NCBI GenBank assembly: GCA_002495685.1
Contig: DAGJ01000024.1
Span: forward strand, 9,350 to 73,349
Direction of reading: 5' to 3'
Origin: Methanobrevibacter sp. UBA412
Lineage (GTDB): Archaea; Methanobacteriota; Methanobacteria; Methanobacteriales; Methanobacteriaceae
DNA length: 64,000 nt
This document shows, piece after piece, positions 34,545 to 45,555 of this stretch; the first letter of the stretch is position 1, and every line of letters starts with the position of its first letter. Below the pieces are notes generated by a model that saw nothing but the letters and a program-made list of their open reading frames with translations, was not told the origin of the DNA and searched no databases. A program made the translations under genes and the position numbers.

Positions 34545-36620
34545 ATGGTTGCGAAAAATGTCCCAAAAATAGAATATGTTCCAACAATTTGTCCATACTG
34601 TGGTACTGGTTGTGGATTAAATTTTGTTGTAAAAGATGGGAAAATTATAGGAGTTGAACCTTGGAAAAGGCATCCTGTTAATGAAGGAAAAGTTTGTCCA
34701 AAAGGTAATTTTGGATATGAATTTATTAACCGGGAAGATAGATTAACTATTCCTTTAATTAAAGAAAATGGGGAATTTAGAGAAGCTTCTTGGGATGAAG
34801 CTTTAAATTTAGTTGCAAATAAGCTAAATGAAGTGAAAGCAGAAGATCCGAATAAATTAGGATTTTATGCTTGTGCTAGATCCCCTAATGAAAATATTTA
34901 TGTAACTCAAAAATTTGCTAGAGTAGCATGTGGAACTCATAATGTAGACCACTGTGCACGTATTTGTCACGGTCCTACTGTAGCAGGATTAGCAACTTGT
35001 TTCGGTTCAGGTGCTATGACTAATGGATTTGACAGTATAATGCAAGCTGATGTCATATTTGTAATTGGTGCAAATAGTATGGAAGCACACCCATTATTTG
35101 GTAGAAAATTAATCAAAGCTAAACAGAATGGGGCAAAAATTATAGTTGCTGACCCAAGATATACACCTACAGCTAAAATAGCAGATAAATATTTAGAATT
35201 CAAAACAGGTACTGATGTAGCTTTAATGAATGGTATGATGAAATATATTATTGATAATGATTTACAAAATACTGAATTTATTAAAGACAGAACTGAAAAT
35301 TTCGAAGAATTAAAAGAAATTGTATCTAAATATGATATGGATAAAGTATGTGAAATAACTGAAGCTGATAAAGATAGTCTTATAGAAATAACAGAAGCTT
35401 ATGCAAAAGCAGATAAAGCAGCTATTGTATACTCTTTAGGTATTACAGAACATTCACATGGTGCAGATAATGTAATGTGTACTGCAGATCTTGCAATGTT
35501 AACTGGTAACTTAGGGAAAGAAGGTGCTGGTGTAAATCCATTAAGAGGTCAAAATAACGTACAAGGTGCTTGTGATATGGGAGCACTTCCAACAGATTAT
35601 GTTGGATACAGAAAAGTTGCTGATCAAGAAACTACTGACTGGTTTAACAATTATTATGGTACAAATTTATCAACAAAACCAGGATTAACATTAGTTGAAA
35701 TGATGAATGCTGCTCATTCTGGAGATTTAAAAGTATTATATATTCATGGAGAAGATCCAGTTTTATCTGATGCGGATATTACTCATACAAAAGAAGCATT
35801 AGCTAACTTAGATATGCTTGTTGTTCAAGAATTATTTATGACTGATACTGCAGCTGAAGCAGATGTTGTATTCCCAGCAGCAGGTTGGGGAGAACAAGAA
35901 GGAACATTTACCAGTGGTGAAAGAAGAGTACAATGTTTACACAAAGCTCAAGACCCACCTGGTGATGCAATGTTAGATTGGAAAATAATGGAACAATTAG
36001 CAATAAGAATGGGTGAAGATGCTCACCCTGAACAATTCCATTATGAAACTTCAGAAGATATCTTTAATGAAATTAGAGAATGTGCACCAATAATGGCTGG
36101 AATGGATCGTAAAAGATTAGACTCACCTGAAGCTTTACATTGGCCTTGTTTAAGTGAGGATGATCCTTGTCAACCATTAATGTATACAGAAAAATTCTCA
36201 CGTCCTAATGGTAAAGCTATTTTCATGCCACAAGAACATAGAGGACCAGTTGAAGTTACTGATAATGAATACCCATTATTATTAACCACTACACGTGTAT
36301 TGTTCCATTATCATGCTGCAATGACTCGAAGATGTAAAACTTTAGATAATGAGGTTAAAACTGGATATATTGAAATGAATAGTGAAGATGCTAAAGAATT
36401 AGGTATACTTGATAAAGAAATAGTCAAAGCAAGTTCTAGAAGAGGAAGTATTGAAATAGCTGCTAGGGTCACTGATAATATTAAACGTGGAATTGTAAAT
36501 ATACCTATGCACTTTACAGAATGTGCAGCTAACATGTTAACTAATTCTAATTCTTTTGATCCTAAATGTAAAATGGTTGAATTAAAAGCATGTGCTATTA
36601 AAGTGGAAAAAATGGAGTAG
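34545..36620 (+). CDS. fdhA: Formate dehydrogenase catalytic subunit
   Basis: Oxidises formate to CO2 at a Mo/W-bis-pterin centre and passes electrons to FdhB and coenzyme F420 or heterodisulfide reductase. It has 691 residues. The N-terminal [4Fe-4S] motif is [14 protein letters not shown] (residues 17-57). The metal ligand is cysteine, in [10 protein letters not shown] near 140, so this is the non-selenocysteine form. Cofactor-binding blocks include [29 protein letters not shown] and the C-terminal [14 protein letters not shown] precedes the ATG at normal spacing. fdhB begins 5 bases after its stop, so the two are co-translated. Confidence 0.96.
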   Translation: MVAKNVPKIEYVPTICPYCGTGCGLNFVVKDGKIIGVEPWKRHPVNEGKVCPKGNFGYEFINREDRLTIPLIKENGEFREASWDEALNLVANKLNEVKAEDPNKLGFYACARSPNENIYVTQKFARVACGTHNVDHCARICHGPTVAGLATCFGSGAMTNGFDSIMQADVIFVIGANSMEAHPLFGRKLIKAKQNGAKIIVADPRYTPTAKIADKYLEFKTGTDVALMNGMMKYIIDNDLQNTEFIKDRTENFEELKEIVSKYDMDKVCEITEADKDSLIEITEAYAKADKAAIVYSLGITEHSHGADNVMCTADLAMLTGNLGKEGAGVNPLRGQNNVQGACDMGALPTDYVGYRKVADQETTDWFNNYYGTNLSTKPGLTLVEMMNAAHSGDLKVLYIHGEDPVLSDADITHTKEALANLDMLVVQELFMTDTAAEADVVFPAAGWGEQEGTFTSGERRVQCLHKAQDPPGDAMLDWKIMEQLAIRMGEDAHPEQFHYETSEDIFNEIRECAPIMAGMDRKRLDSPEALHWPCLSEDDPCQPLMYTEKFSRPNGKAIFMPQEHRGPVEVTDNEYPLLLTTTRVLFHYHAAMTRRCKTLDNEVKTGYIEMNSEDAKELGILDKEIVKASSRRGSIEIAARVTDNIKRGIVNIPMHFTECAANMLTNSNSFDPKCKMVELKACAIKVEKME

Positions 36621-36625
36621 ATCGC

Positions 36626-37834
36626 ATGTCAGTAAAAGTTAACGATAAATATTATGCATATTCTGCAGACAATGCAATTTATGACGAAGGAGAATATGGT
36701 GGTGTTGTAACCACTATAATGAAATACCTTTTAAAATCTGGAACTGTTGATGCAGTACTAGCGGTTGAAGAAGGATTCGATTTATATGATGCTAAACCTA
36801 TTTTAATCACTGATCCTGAAGATATTATTAAATCTGCTGGTTCTTTACATTGTGGTACTCTAAATTTAGCAAAATTTTTAACAAAATATATTGATGGTGC
36901 AAGAGATTTCAAGGTAGCTGTTACATGTAAACCATGTGATGCAATGACCATTAGAGAATTAATGCGCAAAGGTAGAATTATAGAAGATAATGTTATAATG
37001 GTAGGAGTAAATTGTGGTGGAACATTACCACCAGTTCCAACTATGAAAATGTTTAAAGAAGTCTATGGTGTAAACCCTGCTGATGTTGCTAAAGAAGAAA
37101 TAGCTAAAGGAAAACTTATTGTAGAAACTAAAGATGGTGAAGAAAAAGGAATCAAAATCGATGAATTAGAAGCAGAAGGTATGGGCCGAAGAGAAAACTG
37201 TCAAAGATGTGATATGAACATTCCATCTAATGCTGATATAGCTTTAGGTAATTGGGGTGTTATTGGAGATTTAGCTGGTAAAGCTACATTTGTTGAAGTT
37301 TTCACTGATAAAGGTGCTGAAATATTAAACGGTGTTATTGATGAAAAATTAATCGAAACAGCAGAACCTATTGAAAAAGGTATTGAAATTCGGGATAAAA
37401 TCAATAATATTATGGTTAAACAAGCATCTAAACAAAAAGAGAAAGACTTTGCAGGCACAACTGGAGATATTCTTGATGTATTAAATAAATTCAAAAAAGA
37501 TATGTCCACTTGTATGAAATGTTATGGTTGCCGTGAAGCATGTCCTTTATGTTATTGTGAAGATTGTTGTCTTGAAACCGAAGGACCTGAATGGGTACCT
37601 GGAGGATACACACCTGCAGCTCCATTTTTCCATTTAACTCGTATGGTTCATATGGTAGATGCATGTACTAACTGTGGTCAATGTTCTGAAGTATGTCCAT
37701 GTGAAATTCCAGTTTCCAAAATTTTCGCTACTGTAAACAATAAAGTTAAAGATATCTTTGGTTATTATAGTGGTGTGGAAAACGACGATGTACCTTTACC
37801 ATTCACTGAATTTGAGTTACCGGATAACAGATAA
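36626..37834 (+). CDS. fdhB: Formate dehydrogenase subunit beta (F420-reducing)
   Basis: Iron-sulfur flavoprotein that moves electrons from FdhA to F420, 402 residues. The N-terminal F420-reductase domain of the FrhB family has [13 protein letters not shown] near residue 95, VGVNCGG near 128 and [24 protein letters not shown] near 190. Two [4Fe-4S] sites follow, [19 protein letters not shown] near 298 and [16 protein letters not shown] near 347. Its ribosome site GGAG lies in the last codons of fdhA. A strong hairpin terminator follows the stop. Confidence 0.95.
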   Translation: MSVKVNDKYYAYSADNAIYDEGEYGGVVTTIMKYLLKSGTVDAVLAVEEGFDLYDAKPILITDPEDIIKSAGSLHCGTLNLAKFLTKYIDGARDFKVAVTCKPCDAMTIRELMRKGRIIEDNVIMVGVNCGGTLPPVPTMKMFKEVYGVNPADVAKEEIAKGKLIVETKDGEEKGIKIDELEAEGMGRRENCQRCDMNIPSNADIALGNWGVIGDLAGKATFVEVFTDKGAEILNGVIDEKLIETAEPIEKGIEIRDKINNIMVKQASKQKEKDFAGTTGDILDVLNKFKKDMSTCMKCYGCREACPLCYCEDCCLETEGPEWVPGGYTPAAPFFHLTRMVHMVDACTNCGQCSEVCPCEIPVSKIFATVNNKVKDIFGYYSGVENDDVPLPFTEFELPDNR

Positions 37835-37846
37835 ACATTTTTTTAG

Positions 37847-37874
37847 GAAATAAAACCTTTTATGGTTTTATTTC
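37847..37874 (+). terminator. Hairpin terminator after fdhB
   Basis: An 11-bp perfect stem (GAAATAAAACC / GGTTTTATTTC) with a 6-base loop, 13 bases after the fdhB stop, followed by AATATTC and seven T. Confidence 0.7.
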
Positions 37875-37895
37875 AATATTCTTTTTTTATTAATC

Positions 37896-37935
37896 GATGT
37901 GCATTGCATATCATATTAAATATATATAAATTAAA
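37896..37935 (+). promoter_or_regulatory. Putative mobB-moaA promoter with imperfect palindrome
   Basis: A 17-bp near-palindrome GATGTGCATTGCATATC (one mismatched pair) lies at 37896-37912, just upstream of a TATA-like AATATATATAAATT (about 37919-37932) and about 100 bases before mobB. It is one of few G+C-containing palindromes here. An operator role is inferred. Confidence 0.4.
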
Positions 37936-38029
37936 AAAAACTAAATTAATTATAATTATTAGTTTGTAAAAGCTTATTTTTCTGAATTTTTCTAAAAAAT
38001 TTACTATTTATAAAAATTAGGTGTTTATT

Positions 38030-38743
38030 ATGAGAATTTGTTCTGTTGTTGGAAATAAAGATAGTGGGAAGACTTCTTTAACTGTAAGAATCATTAAGGA
38101 ACTTAAAAAAAGAGATTTTAAAGTAGCTAGTATAAAACATTCACATCATAATATGGTTATGGATAAAGAAGGAACTGATACTTTTAAACACAAAGAAGCA
38201 GGTTCTGAAACTGTTGTTGGAATTGGATCTTCTACATTTTTTAATATAGATAAACAATTGTCTCTTGATAGGATATTGTTTTTAATTAAAATTATTTCCG
38301 AATCTGAACCAGATTTTGTTGTCATAGAAGGATTTAAAGGTTATAATTATCCAAAAATTGCTACAACTCCGGATGTTGTTGATGATTTTACTATTGCGTC
38401 TGTTGATGCGAAAAATATGGATGATTCTGATGTTAGTTTATTAGTTGATAAAATTGAAAATTATGGTTATGATATAATTGACACTTTGTTTGTTGATGAT
38501 TGTGGTTATAATGATGGTAAAGTAATAGCTAAAGCTTTTATTGATGGAAATTTACAATATGATTTAGAAAAACAAGCAGATATTTCTGTTTCAGTTGATG
38601 GTGTTAATATTGGAATTAATGCTTTTGTAAATGATTTTATGAAAAATACTATTTTGGGAATGTTAAATTCATTAAAAACTACTGAGTATGGGGTTAAGGA
38701 TTTTAATAAAATTGAAATATTAATTAATAATAAAAAAGTTTGA
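38030..38743 (+). CDS. mobB: Molybdopterin-guanine dinucleotide biosynthesis protein MobB
   Basis: A GTP-binding P-loop protein that assists attachment of GMP to molybdopterin for bis-MGD enzymes, 237 residues. The Walker A is [10 protein letters not shown] near residue 6; other family features are SIKHSHHNM near 37, [11 protein letters not shown] near 57 and [11 protein letters not shown] near 98. The region after about 160 is an extension beyond the usual MobB domain, with no motif that I recognise. The start is ATG 38030, with AGGTG upstream; the in-frame GTG at 38021 is part of that ribosome site. moaA follows after 29 bases. Confidence 0.88.
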   Translation: MRICSVVGNKDSGKTSLTVRIIKELKKRDFKVASIKHSHHNMVMDKEGTDTFKHKEAGSETVVGIGSSTFFNIDKQLSLDRILFLIKIISESEPDFVVIEGFKGYNYPKIATTPDVVDDFTIASVDAKNMDDSDVSLLVDKIENYGYDIIDTLFVDDCGYNDGKVIAKAFIDGNLQYDLEKQADISVSVDGVNIGINAFVNDFMKNTILGMLNSLKTTEYGVKDFNKIEILINNKKV

Positions 38744-38772
38744 TTAAAATAATTTTTGGTTTATGTGATTGG

Positions 38773-39702
38773 ATGGATAAGATTAAAGATACTTATAATA
38801 GACCTATAATTTCATTACGTATATCTATTACAAATCGTTGTAATATTCAATGTTTTTATTGTCATCATGATGGAATGTTAAATTCTAAAGAAGAAATAAC
38901 TTCAGATGAAATATTTCAGATAGCTAAGGTAGCTAAAAATTTAGGTGTTGAAAAAGTTCGTCTTTCTGGAGGTGAACCTTTAGTTAGATCTGATATTGTG
39001 GATATTGTTAAGAAACTTAATACTTTAAATTTTAAAGATATATCTATTACGACTAATGGTATATTTTTAGATAAATATGCTGAAGATTTAGTTAAAGCAG
39101 GATTAAAACGTGTTAATGTTAGTTTGGATACATTGAAACCTGAGACTTATAAGTGTATAACTAAAAAAGATTATTTAAGTGAGGTTAAAAATGGTATCCT
39201 TAAATCTGTTGATGTTGGCCTTTATCCTGTAAAAATTAATATGGTTGTTATGAAAGGTATAAATGATAATGAAATTCATGATATGTTTGGTTTTTGTAAA
39301 GATAATGGCTTAATTTTACAGTTAATTGAAATTTTGGAAACGGATAATTGTGAAGATAATGATTTTAATGAAAAATATCATTTTGATATGACTCCATTAG
39401 AAAAGGAATTTACTGATTTGGCTAGTGAGGTTACTGTTCGTAAGTTTATGCAGGATCGTAAAAAATATTTTATTGATGGTGGTGAAGTTGAGATTGTTCG
39501 CCCTATGGATAATACTAAATTTTGTGAGAATTGCACACGTCTTAGAATAACTCCTGAAGGTAAAATTAAACCTTGTTTGCTTAGAAATGATAATCTTGTC
39601 GATTTGATTTCTCATATTAGGTCTGGGGATTCTGAAAAAGATTTAGAAGAAATTTTTATAAGTGCTGTTAATTCTCGTGAACCTTATTTTATAGATGATT
39701 AA
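38773..39702 (+). CDS. moaA: GTP 3',8-cyclase MoaA
   Basis: Radical-SAM enzyme that opens molybdenum/tungsten-pterin synthesis from GTP, 309 residues. The SAM cluster motif is CNIQCFYC near residue 22; downstream are [14 protein letters not shown] near 62, TTNG near 96 and VNVSLDT near 118. The second cluster is formed by [20 protein letters not shown] near 250. The C-terminal double glycine of bacterial MoaA is absent, as in other archaea. The start is uncertain: the frame is open back to TTG 38740, overlapping the mobB stop, but ATG 38773 matches the family start and is preceded closely by GTGATTGG. The moaC, moaE and moeA genes are not in this window. Confidence 0.9.
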   Translation: MDKIKDTYNRPIISLRISITNRCNIQCFYCHHDGMLNSKEEITSDEIFQIAKVAKNLGVEKVRLSGGEPLVRSDIVDIVKKLNTLNFKDISITTNGIFLDKYAEDLVKAGLKRVNVSLDTLKPETYKCITKKDYLSEVKNGILKSVDVGLYPVKINMVVMKGINDNEIHDMFGFCKDNGLILQLIEILETDNCEDNDFNEKYHFDMTPLEKEFTDLASEVTVRKFMQDRKKYFIDGGEVEIVRPMDNTKFCENCTRLRITPEGKIKPCLLRNDNLVDLISHIRSGDSEKDLEEIFISAVNSREPYFIDD

Positions 39703-40065
39703 TTTATTCATGTGTAGTTACTACACATTGTTGTTTTTTTTCTTTTTTTTCTTATTTTTCGACATGAAAACACTTACATAAGGTACTAAATTTTTATTAT
39801 TTTCAATAGGAATAAATTTTTCTTATTTTATTATTTAAAACTTATTTTTGTTTTATTTTTTAAATTAATTAATTAATGGGTTTATTTAAGCTTTTTAAAA
39901 TATATTTTCTATTATATTGCTTTTTAAACCTCAAATTTTAATTATTTAAATTTTAAAAAAGTGTAGTTACTACACAGTTTTATTTAAGTATTTCTATTTA
40001 GTTCTAGTAGCACCTTTTATAAGTTGAAAAAACAAAAATTTAATTAATACACAGTGAATGATATC
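39703..40065. promoter_or_regulatory. fwd operon upstream region with paired palindromes
   Basis: No gene is seen. The 15-mer GTGTAGTTACTACAC, itself a perfect palindrome around TTA, occurs at 39712-39726 (extended to 19 bp, 39710-39728) and again at 39961-39975. A TATA box TTTTATAAG (40015-40023) with a BRE-like CACC sits 40 bases after the second copy and about 45 bases before the first fwd-operon gene. The first copy lies 8 bases after the moaA stop and is followed by a T-rich tract, so it could also terminate moaA. Confidence 0.65.
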
Positions 40066-40542
40066 ATGCCAAAACATATAACATCAGGTCTGAAATATTT
40101 AGCTGCAGTAAGACTTAGAAATCAAGGTTTATCTCAGAAAAAAATTGCAGAAAAATTAGATATTGATCGTTCTACAGTTTCACATTACTTAAATGGAAGT
40201 AATTTGTCTTGGAATTCAATAGAATTTGCTAAAATATTAACTCAACTAAATAATAAAGATTTTTTGTTAGTAATTCAAAATTTATTCCATGATTTGGATA
40301 AAATTAGAGTTATAGCTTTAATATTCAAAGAAAAAAATTATAATGGAATAGTGAATGATTCATGTATTGGTTGTGGATTATGTGTAGATTTGTGTATATT
40401 GGAGGCTATTAGTTTAAATGCACTAACAGCTCAAATAAACTCCTTTTATTGTTGTGGATGCCATACCTGCGAAGAGGCCTGCCCAACAAATTCTATCAAA
40501 ATTTTGGAGGAAAAAGATGATCAAAAACGTGAAAGAAGTTAA
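40066..40542 (+). CDS. HTH regulator fused to two [4Fe-4S] motifs
   Basis: 158 residues and first gene of the fwd operon. The N-terminal helix-turn-helix (about 12-50) reads LRNQGLSQKKIAEKLDIDRS with recognition helix STVSHYLNG. A helical middle (about 55-100) leads to two ferredoxin-type motifs, CIGCGLCVDLC near 104 and CCGCHTCEEACPTN near 136, each able to hold a [4Fe-4S] cluster. The combination suggests a DNA-binding protein that senses redox, oxygen or iron and controls this operon. The start is ATG 40066, with GTGAATGAT upstream; GTG 40054 is the alternative. It overlaps fwdF by 26 bases. Its name in Methanothermobacter operons may be FwdH-like, but I am not certain. Confidence 0.8.
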   Translation: MPKHITSGLKYLAAVRLRNQGLSQKKIAEKLDIDRSTVSHYLNGSNLSWNSIEFAKILTQLNNKDFLLVIQNLFHDLDKIRVIALIFKEKNYNGIVNDSCIGCGLCVDLCILEAISLNALTAQINSFYCCGCHTCEEACPTNSIKILEEKDDQKRERS

Positions 40543-41608
40543 AGGTAAAGACTTTAACATAAAAAGATCAGCAGCAGAAGGTAGACAATTATCTTTCAAT
40601 GATCATATCTGTATTGGATGTGGGATTTGCGAAAATACTTGTCCAGTAGGCGCAATAGAAATTGCTTCAGTTGGTAATGTTTCTCGTAACTACTTCAATA
40701 CTGAATTCAGTGGTCATAAAAAGATTGCTCAAAACATGGTTTCAAAACCAAACTATGTCAAAGTAACAATTGATGAAGATAAATGTGTCCTTTGTGGTAT
40801 GTGTAGTGGGTTATGTCCAGCAGATGCTTTAGATTTAACAATTGGTGGGGAATCTATTAAAAATATGGAATCTTATCCATCTTATGAAAAATCAATGACT
40901 ATTGATGATGATGAATGTGTGCTCTGTGAAAAATGTCAAATAGCTTGTCCTAGAGATGCTCTTACTGTAAAAAGAGACTTACCAAAACGTTCAGATTTAG
41001 TTACTGGTGAAATTGAAGTTGACAAAGATACTTGTATTAATTGTGGAATATGTGAAGAGTTATGTCCTGCAGAAGCAATTGATGTGACAAAAGAACCAGG
41101 TTCAGAAGACATAATTATTGATAAAGATAAATGTGTTTACTGTCTTGTTTGTAAAAAAGCATGTCCTGTTGATGCTATTAAAGCAGTTTGTCGGTCTTGT
41201 TCATATGGGGAATATGATTTTGACCCAGAAAAATCTGTTACAACTGGTAATGTAATTATTGATGAAAAAGAGTGTATTAACTGTGGATGGTGTGAAGGAG
41301 TATGTCCTACCAATGCAGCAACAGTTACTAAAGCATTTGAAGGTAAATTTGAAATTGATGAAGATAAATGTGGTGAATGTGGAGCATGTATAGATACTTG
41401 TCCATGTAATGCATTATACTTCCCTAAATCAAAAGGATCTGGTGATATGGATTCTTCTATTAAAATTAAAGAAGAATTTTGTATACATTGTGGTGCATGT
41501 GAAAAAGTATGTCCTAATGATGCTTTAACTGTAAAACGAACTAAAATTAATAATACACCAACCAATTCTAAAGCATGGCAAGATGCTATAAAAGCTTTAA
41601 AAAATTAA
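40517..41608 (+). CDS. fwdF: Polyferredoxin FwdF of formylmethanofuran dehydrogenase
   Basis: Electron-wiring subunit of the Fwd complex, 363 residues. I count eight CxxCxxCxxxC(P) motifs for [4Fe-4S] clusters, including CIGCGICENTCP, CVLCGMCSGLCP, CVLCEKCQIACP, CINCGICEELCP, CVYCLVCKKACP, CINCGWCEGVCP, CGECGACIDTCP and CIHCGACEKVCP. That is the number reported for the tungsten enzyme of Methanothermobacter. I chose ATG 40517 because GGAGG lies 8 bases before it; the frame itself opens 21 codons earlier inside the regulator gene. Clusters feed electrons from ferredoxin or heterodisulfide reductase to the catalytic site. Confidence 0.95.
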   Translation: MIKNVKEVKGKDFNIKRSAAEGRQLSFNDHICIGCGICENTCPVGAIEIASVGNVSRNYFNTEFSGHKKIAQNMVSKPNYVKVTIDEDKCVLCGMCSGLCPADALDLTIGGESIKNMESYPSYEKSMTIDDDECVLCEKCQIACPRDALTVKRDLPKRSDLVTGEIEVDKDTCINCGICEELCPAEAIDVTKEPGSEDIIIDKDKCVYCLVCKKACPVDAIKAVCRSCSYGEYDFDPEKSVTTGNVIIDEKECINCGWCEGVCPTNAATVTKAFEGKFEIDEDKCGECGACIDTCPCNALYFPKSKGSGDMDSSIKIKEEFCIHCGACEKVCPNDALTVKRTKINNTPTNSKAWQDAIKALKN

Positions 41609-41622
41609 ACGGTGATGATTAA

Positions 41623-41853
41623 ATGGAACTTAAAGTAGATCAAGATAGATGTTTAGGTTGTGGGGTATGTGTTGTTTCTTGCCCCGTAAATGCTAGAATC
41701 AGTCCGGAAAATGCTGGAGGAGCTGGTTCAAAAACAACAGAAACAATAATGATGGTTGAAAATGGATTCATAAAACTCTTCAGCCCAGATAAATGTGAAG
41801 AATGTGGAACATGTCAAATGTTCTGTCCTTGTGACGCTATATGGTTAGAATAA
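41623..41853 (+). CDS. fwdG: Ferredoxin subunit FwdG
   Basis: A 76-residue two-cluster ferredoxin of the Fwd complex, with motifs [15 protein letters not shown] near residue 9 and [15 protein letters not shown] near 56. GGTGAT lies 6 bases before the ATG. It follows fwdF by 14 bases and precedes fwdD by 16. Confidence 0.92.
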   Translation: MELKVDQDRCLGCGVCVVSCPVNARISPENAGGAGSKTTETIMMVENGFIKLFSPDKCEECGTCQMFCPCDAIWLE

Positions 41854-41869
41854 AAAGGAGAGTAAAAAT

Positions 41870-42430
41870 ATGTTTTATGCAAACACTTATTTAGATAAAC
41901 CAGTAGTAGATGATTTGGAACAAACTCCTGGTGAAGGATCTGAAGACATACTTAATTGTATGTTAAATACAGGTTCTGACATCTACCAAGGAGCATGTAA
42001 AAAAAGAGGATCCACATTAAAAGAAGAATATAAAAATGCTTCTGGAACTTGTTATATGGATCCTAGAGATATGATGAAGTTAGGTGTAAACAATTGGGAC
42101 ACCGTTTTAGTAAAAACTAAATTTGGTGAAGTAGTATTGAATGCTGCTAAATCAAGAGATGCTCCTCATGAAGGAACTGTATTTATTTGTAAAGGACCAT
42201 GGGCAAATACTATTGTGAGCCATGAAACTTACTGTTGTTCAGATCCAACATATAAAGGAATTCACTGTACTGTGGAAAAAACAGATAGAAAAGTATTATT
42301 AATGGCAGATTTAATGAGATTAGTCTATAAAAAATATACAGATGAAACTGATGATGAAGTCATTGAAAATATGGATTCTTTAGGTGAACGACCTGTTTAT
42401 AGAGGACGTAAATGGGAGGAATTAGAATGA
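41870..42430 (+). CDS. fwdD: Formylmethanofuran dehydrogenase subunit FwdD
   Basis: The molybdopterin-dinucleotide-binding subunit, with the C-terminal domain of formate-dehydrogenase-like catalytic chains split off; it pairs with FwdB. It has 186 residues, longer than the roughly 130 usual for FwdD. The conserved core begins near [15 protein letters not shown] (about 27-41) and runs through [20 protein letters not shown] and [15 protein letters not shown]. The excess lies partly in the C-terminal tail (about 150-186, [20 protein letters not shown]). AAAAGGAGAG precedes the ATG. Its stop overlaps the fwdB start in ATGA. Confidence 0.92.
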   Translation: MFYANTYLDKPVVDDLEQTPGEGSEDILNCMLNTGSDIYQGACKKRGSTLKEEYKNASGTCYMDPRDMMKLGVNNWDTVLVKTKFGEVVLNAAKSRDAPHEGTVFICKGPWANTIVSHETYCCSDPTYKGIHCTVEKTDRKVLLMADLMRLVYKKYTDETDDEVIENMDSLGERPVYRGRKWEELE

Positions 42431-43803
42431 GTTATGAACCACCAATAACTGATTATGATACTATTGTAGAAGATTGTACTTGTGCATTTTGTGGATGTAA
42501 CTGTGATGATTTAGATTATTTAATAAAAGATAATCATGTAGTTGCAGTTAGACATGCTTGCAGATTAGGTGCAAGTAAAATCATGGAAGATATCGATCAA
42601 AGATTATTAGTACCTATGGTACGAGCAGATGATGGAGAACTTGAAGAAGTAGAATGGGATACAGCATTAGATAAAGCTGCTGAATTAATTGCACACTCTA
42701 TTAGACCTGTATTTTATGGATGGTCTGAAACTTCTACTGAATGTATGAAAGAAGGACTTGAATTAGGAGAATATATTGGAGCAGTTTTAGATAATCAAGC
42801 TACTATTTGTCATGGACCAAGTTTACAAGCTATGCAAAATGCAGGATATCCTATTCAAACATTAGGTGAAGTTACTAACAGAGCAGATATGGTTGTATAC
42901 TCTGGAAGTAATGCAATGAATTCACATCCTAGACATTTAGCAAGATATGCAGTTTTCCCTAGAGGATACTTTAGAAAACGAGGAAGATTTGATAGAACTG
43001 TAGTTACAATGGATCCTAAATTTTCAGATACAGCTAAAATGTCTGATAAATGGATAGGGTTTGAACAAAATGGGGATTATGGATTTTATAATGCTATAAG
43101 AGCTGTTTTAAAAGGTAAAAAACTTCATGCTGATGTAATTTCTGGAATTCCAAAAGAAGATATTTATGAATTAGTGGATCAAATGAAATCTGCAGAATTT
43201 GGTGTTCTATTCTTTGGTCTTGGTTTAACTCACACATTATCAAAACAAAGAAATATTGATATAGCAATAAAAATGGTAATGGATTTAAATAAAGATAGTA
43301 AATGGGGACTCACTCCTATGAGGGGCCACTTTAATGTAAATGGATTCAATATATTCATGGCATATGAAACAGGATTTGCATTTGGGGTAGATTTCTGTAG
43401 AGGATATGCAAGATATATGTTAGGGGAAACCAATACTATTGATTTATTAACAAGAAAAGAACCAGATGTTTTCATGGTTATTGCAGCTGATCCAGGTGCT
43501 CACTTCCCTAATGGTGCAAATCAACATTTAGCTAACATTCCAGTTATTCAAATAGATCTTCACTGGGGACCTACAACAGAATTAGCTGATGTTGTATTAC
43601 CGGGTTCATTTATTGCGGTTGAATGTGCAGGTACAAGTTATCGTATGGATGGAGTACCTATCTATATGAAAAAAGCTATTGATAAACCTGAAACATGTCG
43701 TGATGATGAGTGGATTATAAGAGAAATTAAAGAAAGAGTAATGAAACTCAGAAAAGAGCCTAACGTAGCTCCTAAATACGTACCTAACCCAGCAGCAGAA
43801 TAA
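42427..43803 (+). CDS. fwdB: Formylmethanofuran dehydrogenase catalytic subunit FwdB
   Basis: Carries the tungsten/molybdenum bis-pterin site that reduces CO2 to formate inside the Fwd complex. It has 458 residues. The N-terminal cluster motif is [12 protein letters not shown] near residue 15. The metal ligand is cysteine in ATICHGPS near 120, not selenocysteine. Downstream are [14 protein letters not shown] near 160, [11 protein letters not shown] near 298 and [10 protein letters not shown] near 384. The start is ATG 42427, overlapping the fwdD stop by four bases, with GGGAGG upstream. Whether tungsten or molybdenum is used cannot be read from the sequence; the operon type (with fwdF, G, D, A, C) favours the fwd series. 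Confidence 0.95.
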   Translation: MSYEPPITDYDTIVEDCTCAFCGCNCDDLDYLIKDNHVVAVRHACRLGASKIMEDIDQRLLVPMVRADDGELEEVEWDTALDKAAELIAHSIRPVFYGWSETSTECMKEGLELGEYIGAVLDNQATICHGPSLQAMQNAGYPIQTLGEVTNRADMVVYSGSNAMNSHPRHLARYAVFPRGYFRKRGRFDRTVVTMDPKFSDTAKMSDKWIGFEQNGDYGFYNAIRAVLKGKKLHADVISGIPKEDIYELVDQMKSAEFGVLFFGLGLTHTLSKQRNIDIAIKMVMDLNKDSKWGLTPMRGHFNVNGFNIFMAYETGFAFGVDFCRGYARYMLGETNTIDLLTRKEPDVFMVIAADPGAHFPNGANQHLANIPVIQIDLHWGPTTELADVVLPGSFIAVECAGTSYRMDGVPIYMKKAIDKPETCRDDEWIIREIKERVMKLRKEPNVAPKYVPNPAAE

Positions 43804-43820
43804 TTGAAGGAAGTGATTTA

Positions 43821-45539
43821 ATGGAATATATACTAAAAAATGGTATTGTTTACGATCCTGCTAATGGCGTAAATGGAGAAAAGAAAGATATAATGTTCAA
43901 GGATGATAAAATCGTTGACAGTGTATCTGATAATGCCAAAGTCATAGATGTAACTGATAAAATTGTAATGCCTGCTGGTGTAGATATTCATGCCCACATT
44001 GCAGGACCTAAATTAGTTGTAGGTAGATTATACCGACCAGAAGATTCAAGAAGAGGAGTAACTCAAAAAACCGCTCATGAAAAAGGTGAATCTGGATTTT
44101 CTATACCAAGTTGTCCAACAACAGGTTATAGATATTCTAGAATGGGATATGGAACAGTTTGTGAAGCAGCAATGCCTCCTTTAGAAGCAAAACATACTCA
44201 TGAAGAAATTAATACAATTCCAAACATAGATGTAGCCCCATTACCTTTATTTGGTAATAATTGGGTTGTAATGGAATATGCAAAAGAAAATAAAATAGAT
44301 GAATTAGCTGCATATGTATCAGCTTGGCTTAAATTATCTAAAGGATATGGTATTAAAATAGTAAATCCATGTGGAACCGAAGCATGGGGATGGGGAATGA
44401 ATGTTCATGGATATGATGATTCTGCACCTTATTTTGATGTAACTTCTAGACAAGTAGTAAGAGCTTTAACAAAAGTTAATGAAAAGTTAGGACTTCCTCA
44501 CTCAATACATATACATCCAAATGATTTAGGACACCCTGGAAATACTGGAACTACTATTGAAACATTAGGATCTGTTAAAGATATTGCTAAAAGTACATTA
44601 CCTTCTGCTTCATTAAGAGATCAAGTTATGCATTGTACTCATTTACAATTCCATTCTTATACTGGAACTAGTTGGAAAAATGCAGGTTCAGGTGCACCAG
44701 ATGTTGCTAAATTTATTAATCATAATAAATATCTTACTGGAGATGTAGGTCAAGTTACTTTTGATGAAACTACTACTATGACTGCTGATGGTCCAATGGA
44801 ATATGATTTATATAAATTATCAGGATTAAAATGGGCTAATAAAGATGTTGAATGTGAAACAGGTTCAGGAATTATTCCATGTATCTATTCACCTAAAAAT
44901 CCAGTAAACACTTTACAATGGGCTGTTGGATTAGAATTATTCTTATTAATTAATGATCCATGGCAACTTTGTTTAACTACTGATAGTCCTAATGGTGGTC
45001 CATTCATCAGATATCCTAGAGTTATTTCCTGGTTAATGAGTAATAAACGTAGAATGGAAATGATTGAAAATAGAGAAGTACATAAATGGGCTGAAAAAAG
45101 AACAACCCTCGCTACACTTGATCGTGAATACGATTTCAATGATATTGCTATTATAACAAGAGCTGCTCCTGCTAAAATAGATGGATATACTGATAGAGGA
45201 GCATTAACTCCTGGATTCAAAGCTGATATTGCTGTTTATGATATTAAACCTAATGAATTTGATCCATCTAGAAATCCTAAGGAAGTTGAAAAAGCATTTA
45301 GTCGTGCTTTATACACAATAAAAGATGGACAAATATTAGTTAAAAATGGTGAAATTGTACAAACTAAACCAAGTCATACAATATGGACAAATGTTACTGG
45401 TTTAGAAGACCAAGAAGCTAAGGTAATTGAAGATATTATGCCTTTCTTCAAGCAATATTATTCAGTTAAATGGAGTAATTACAAAGTACATGACCATTAT
45501 GTACCAAATCCAATAAAAATTGATGTGCCAGTGAAGTAA
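43821..45539 (+). CDS. fwdA: Formylmethanofuran dehydrogenase subunit FwdA
   Basis: An amidohydrolase-type subunit with a binuclear metal site that condenses formate, delivered by an internal tunnel from FwdB, with methanofuran. It has 572 residues. The metal-ligand motifs include [10 protein letters not shown] near residue 56, [12 protein letters not shown] near 230, [10 protein letters not shown] near 272 and the catalytic-site [10 protein letters not shown] near 390. It begins 17 bases after fwdB, with GGAAGTGAT before the ATG. Confidence 0.95.
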   Translation: MEYILKNGIVYDPANGVNGEKKDIMFKDDKIVDSVSDNAKVIDVTDKIVMPAGVDIHAHIAGPKLVVGRLYRPEDSRRGVTQKTAHEKGESGFSIPSCPTTGYRYSRMGYGTVCEAAMPPLEAKHTHEEINTIPNIDVAPLPLFGNNWVVMEYAKENKIDELAAYVSAWLKLSKGYGIKIVNPCGTEAWGWGMNVHGYDDSAPYFDVTSRQVVRALTKVNEKLGLPHSIHIHPNDLGHPGNTGTTIETLGSVKDIAKSTLPSASLRDQVMHCTHLQFHSYTGTSWKNAGSGAPDVAKFINHNKYLTGDVGQVTFDETTTMTADGPMEYDLYKLSGLKWANKDVECETGSGIIPCIYSPKNPVNTLQWAVGLELFLLINDPWQLCLTTDSPNGGPFIRYPRVISWLMSNKRRMEMIENREVHKWAEKRTTLATLDREYDFNDIAIITRAAPAKIDGYTDRGALTPGFKADIAVYDIKPNEFDPSRNPKEVEKAFSRALYTIKDGQILVKNGEIVQTKPSHTIWTNVTGLEDQEAKVIEDIMPFFKQYYSVKWSNYKVHDHYVPNPIKIDVPVK

Positions 45540-45555
45540 ATAAGGAAGTGTTAAA

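Noticed and set aside
40454..40542. Frameshift joining the HTH-ferredoxin gene to fwdF
   Set aside because: Each gene has its own start with a ribosome site and a complete motif set; the 26-base overlap is ordinary translational coupling.
34900..43000. Selenocysteine codons in fdhA or fwdB
   Set aside because: Both metal-ligand positions are ordinary cysteine codons (ICHGPT and ICHGPS), with no in-frame TGA.
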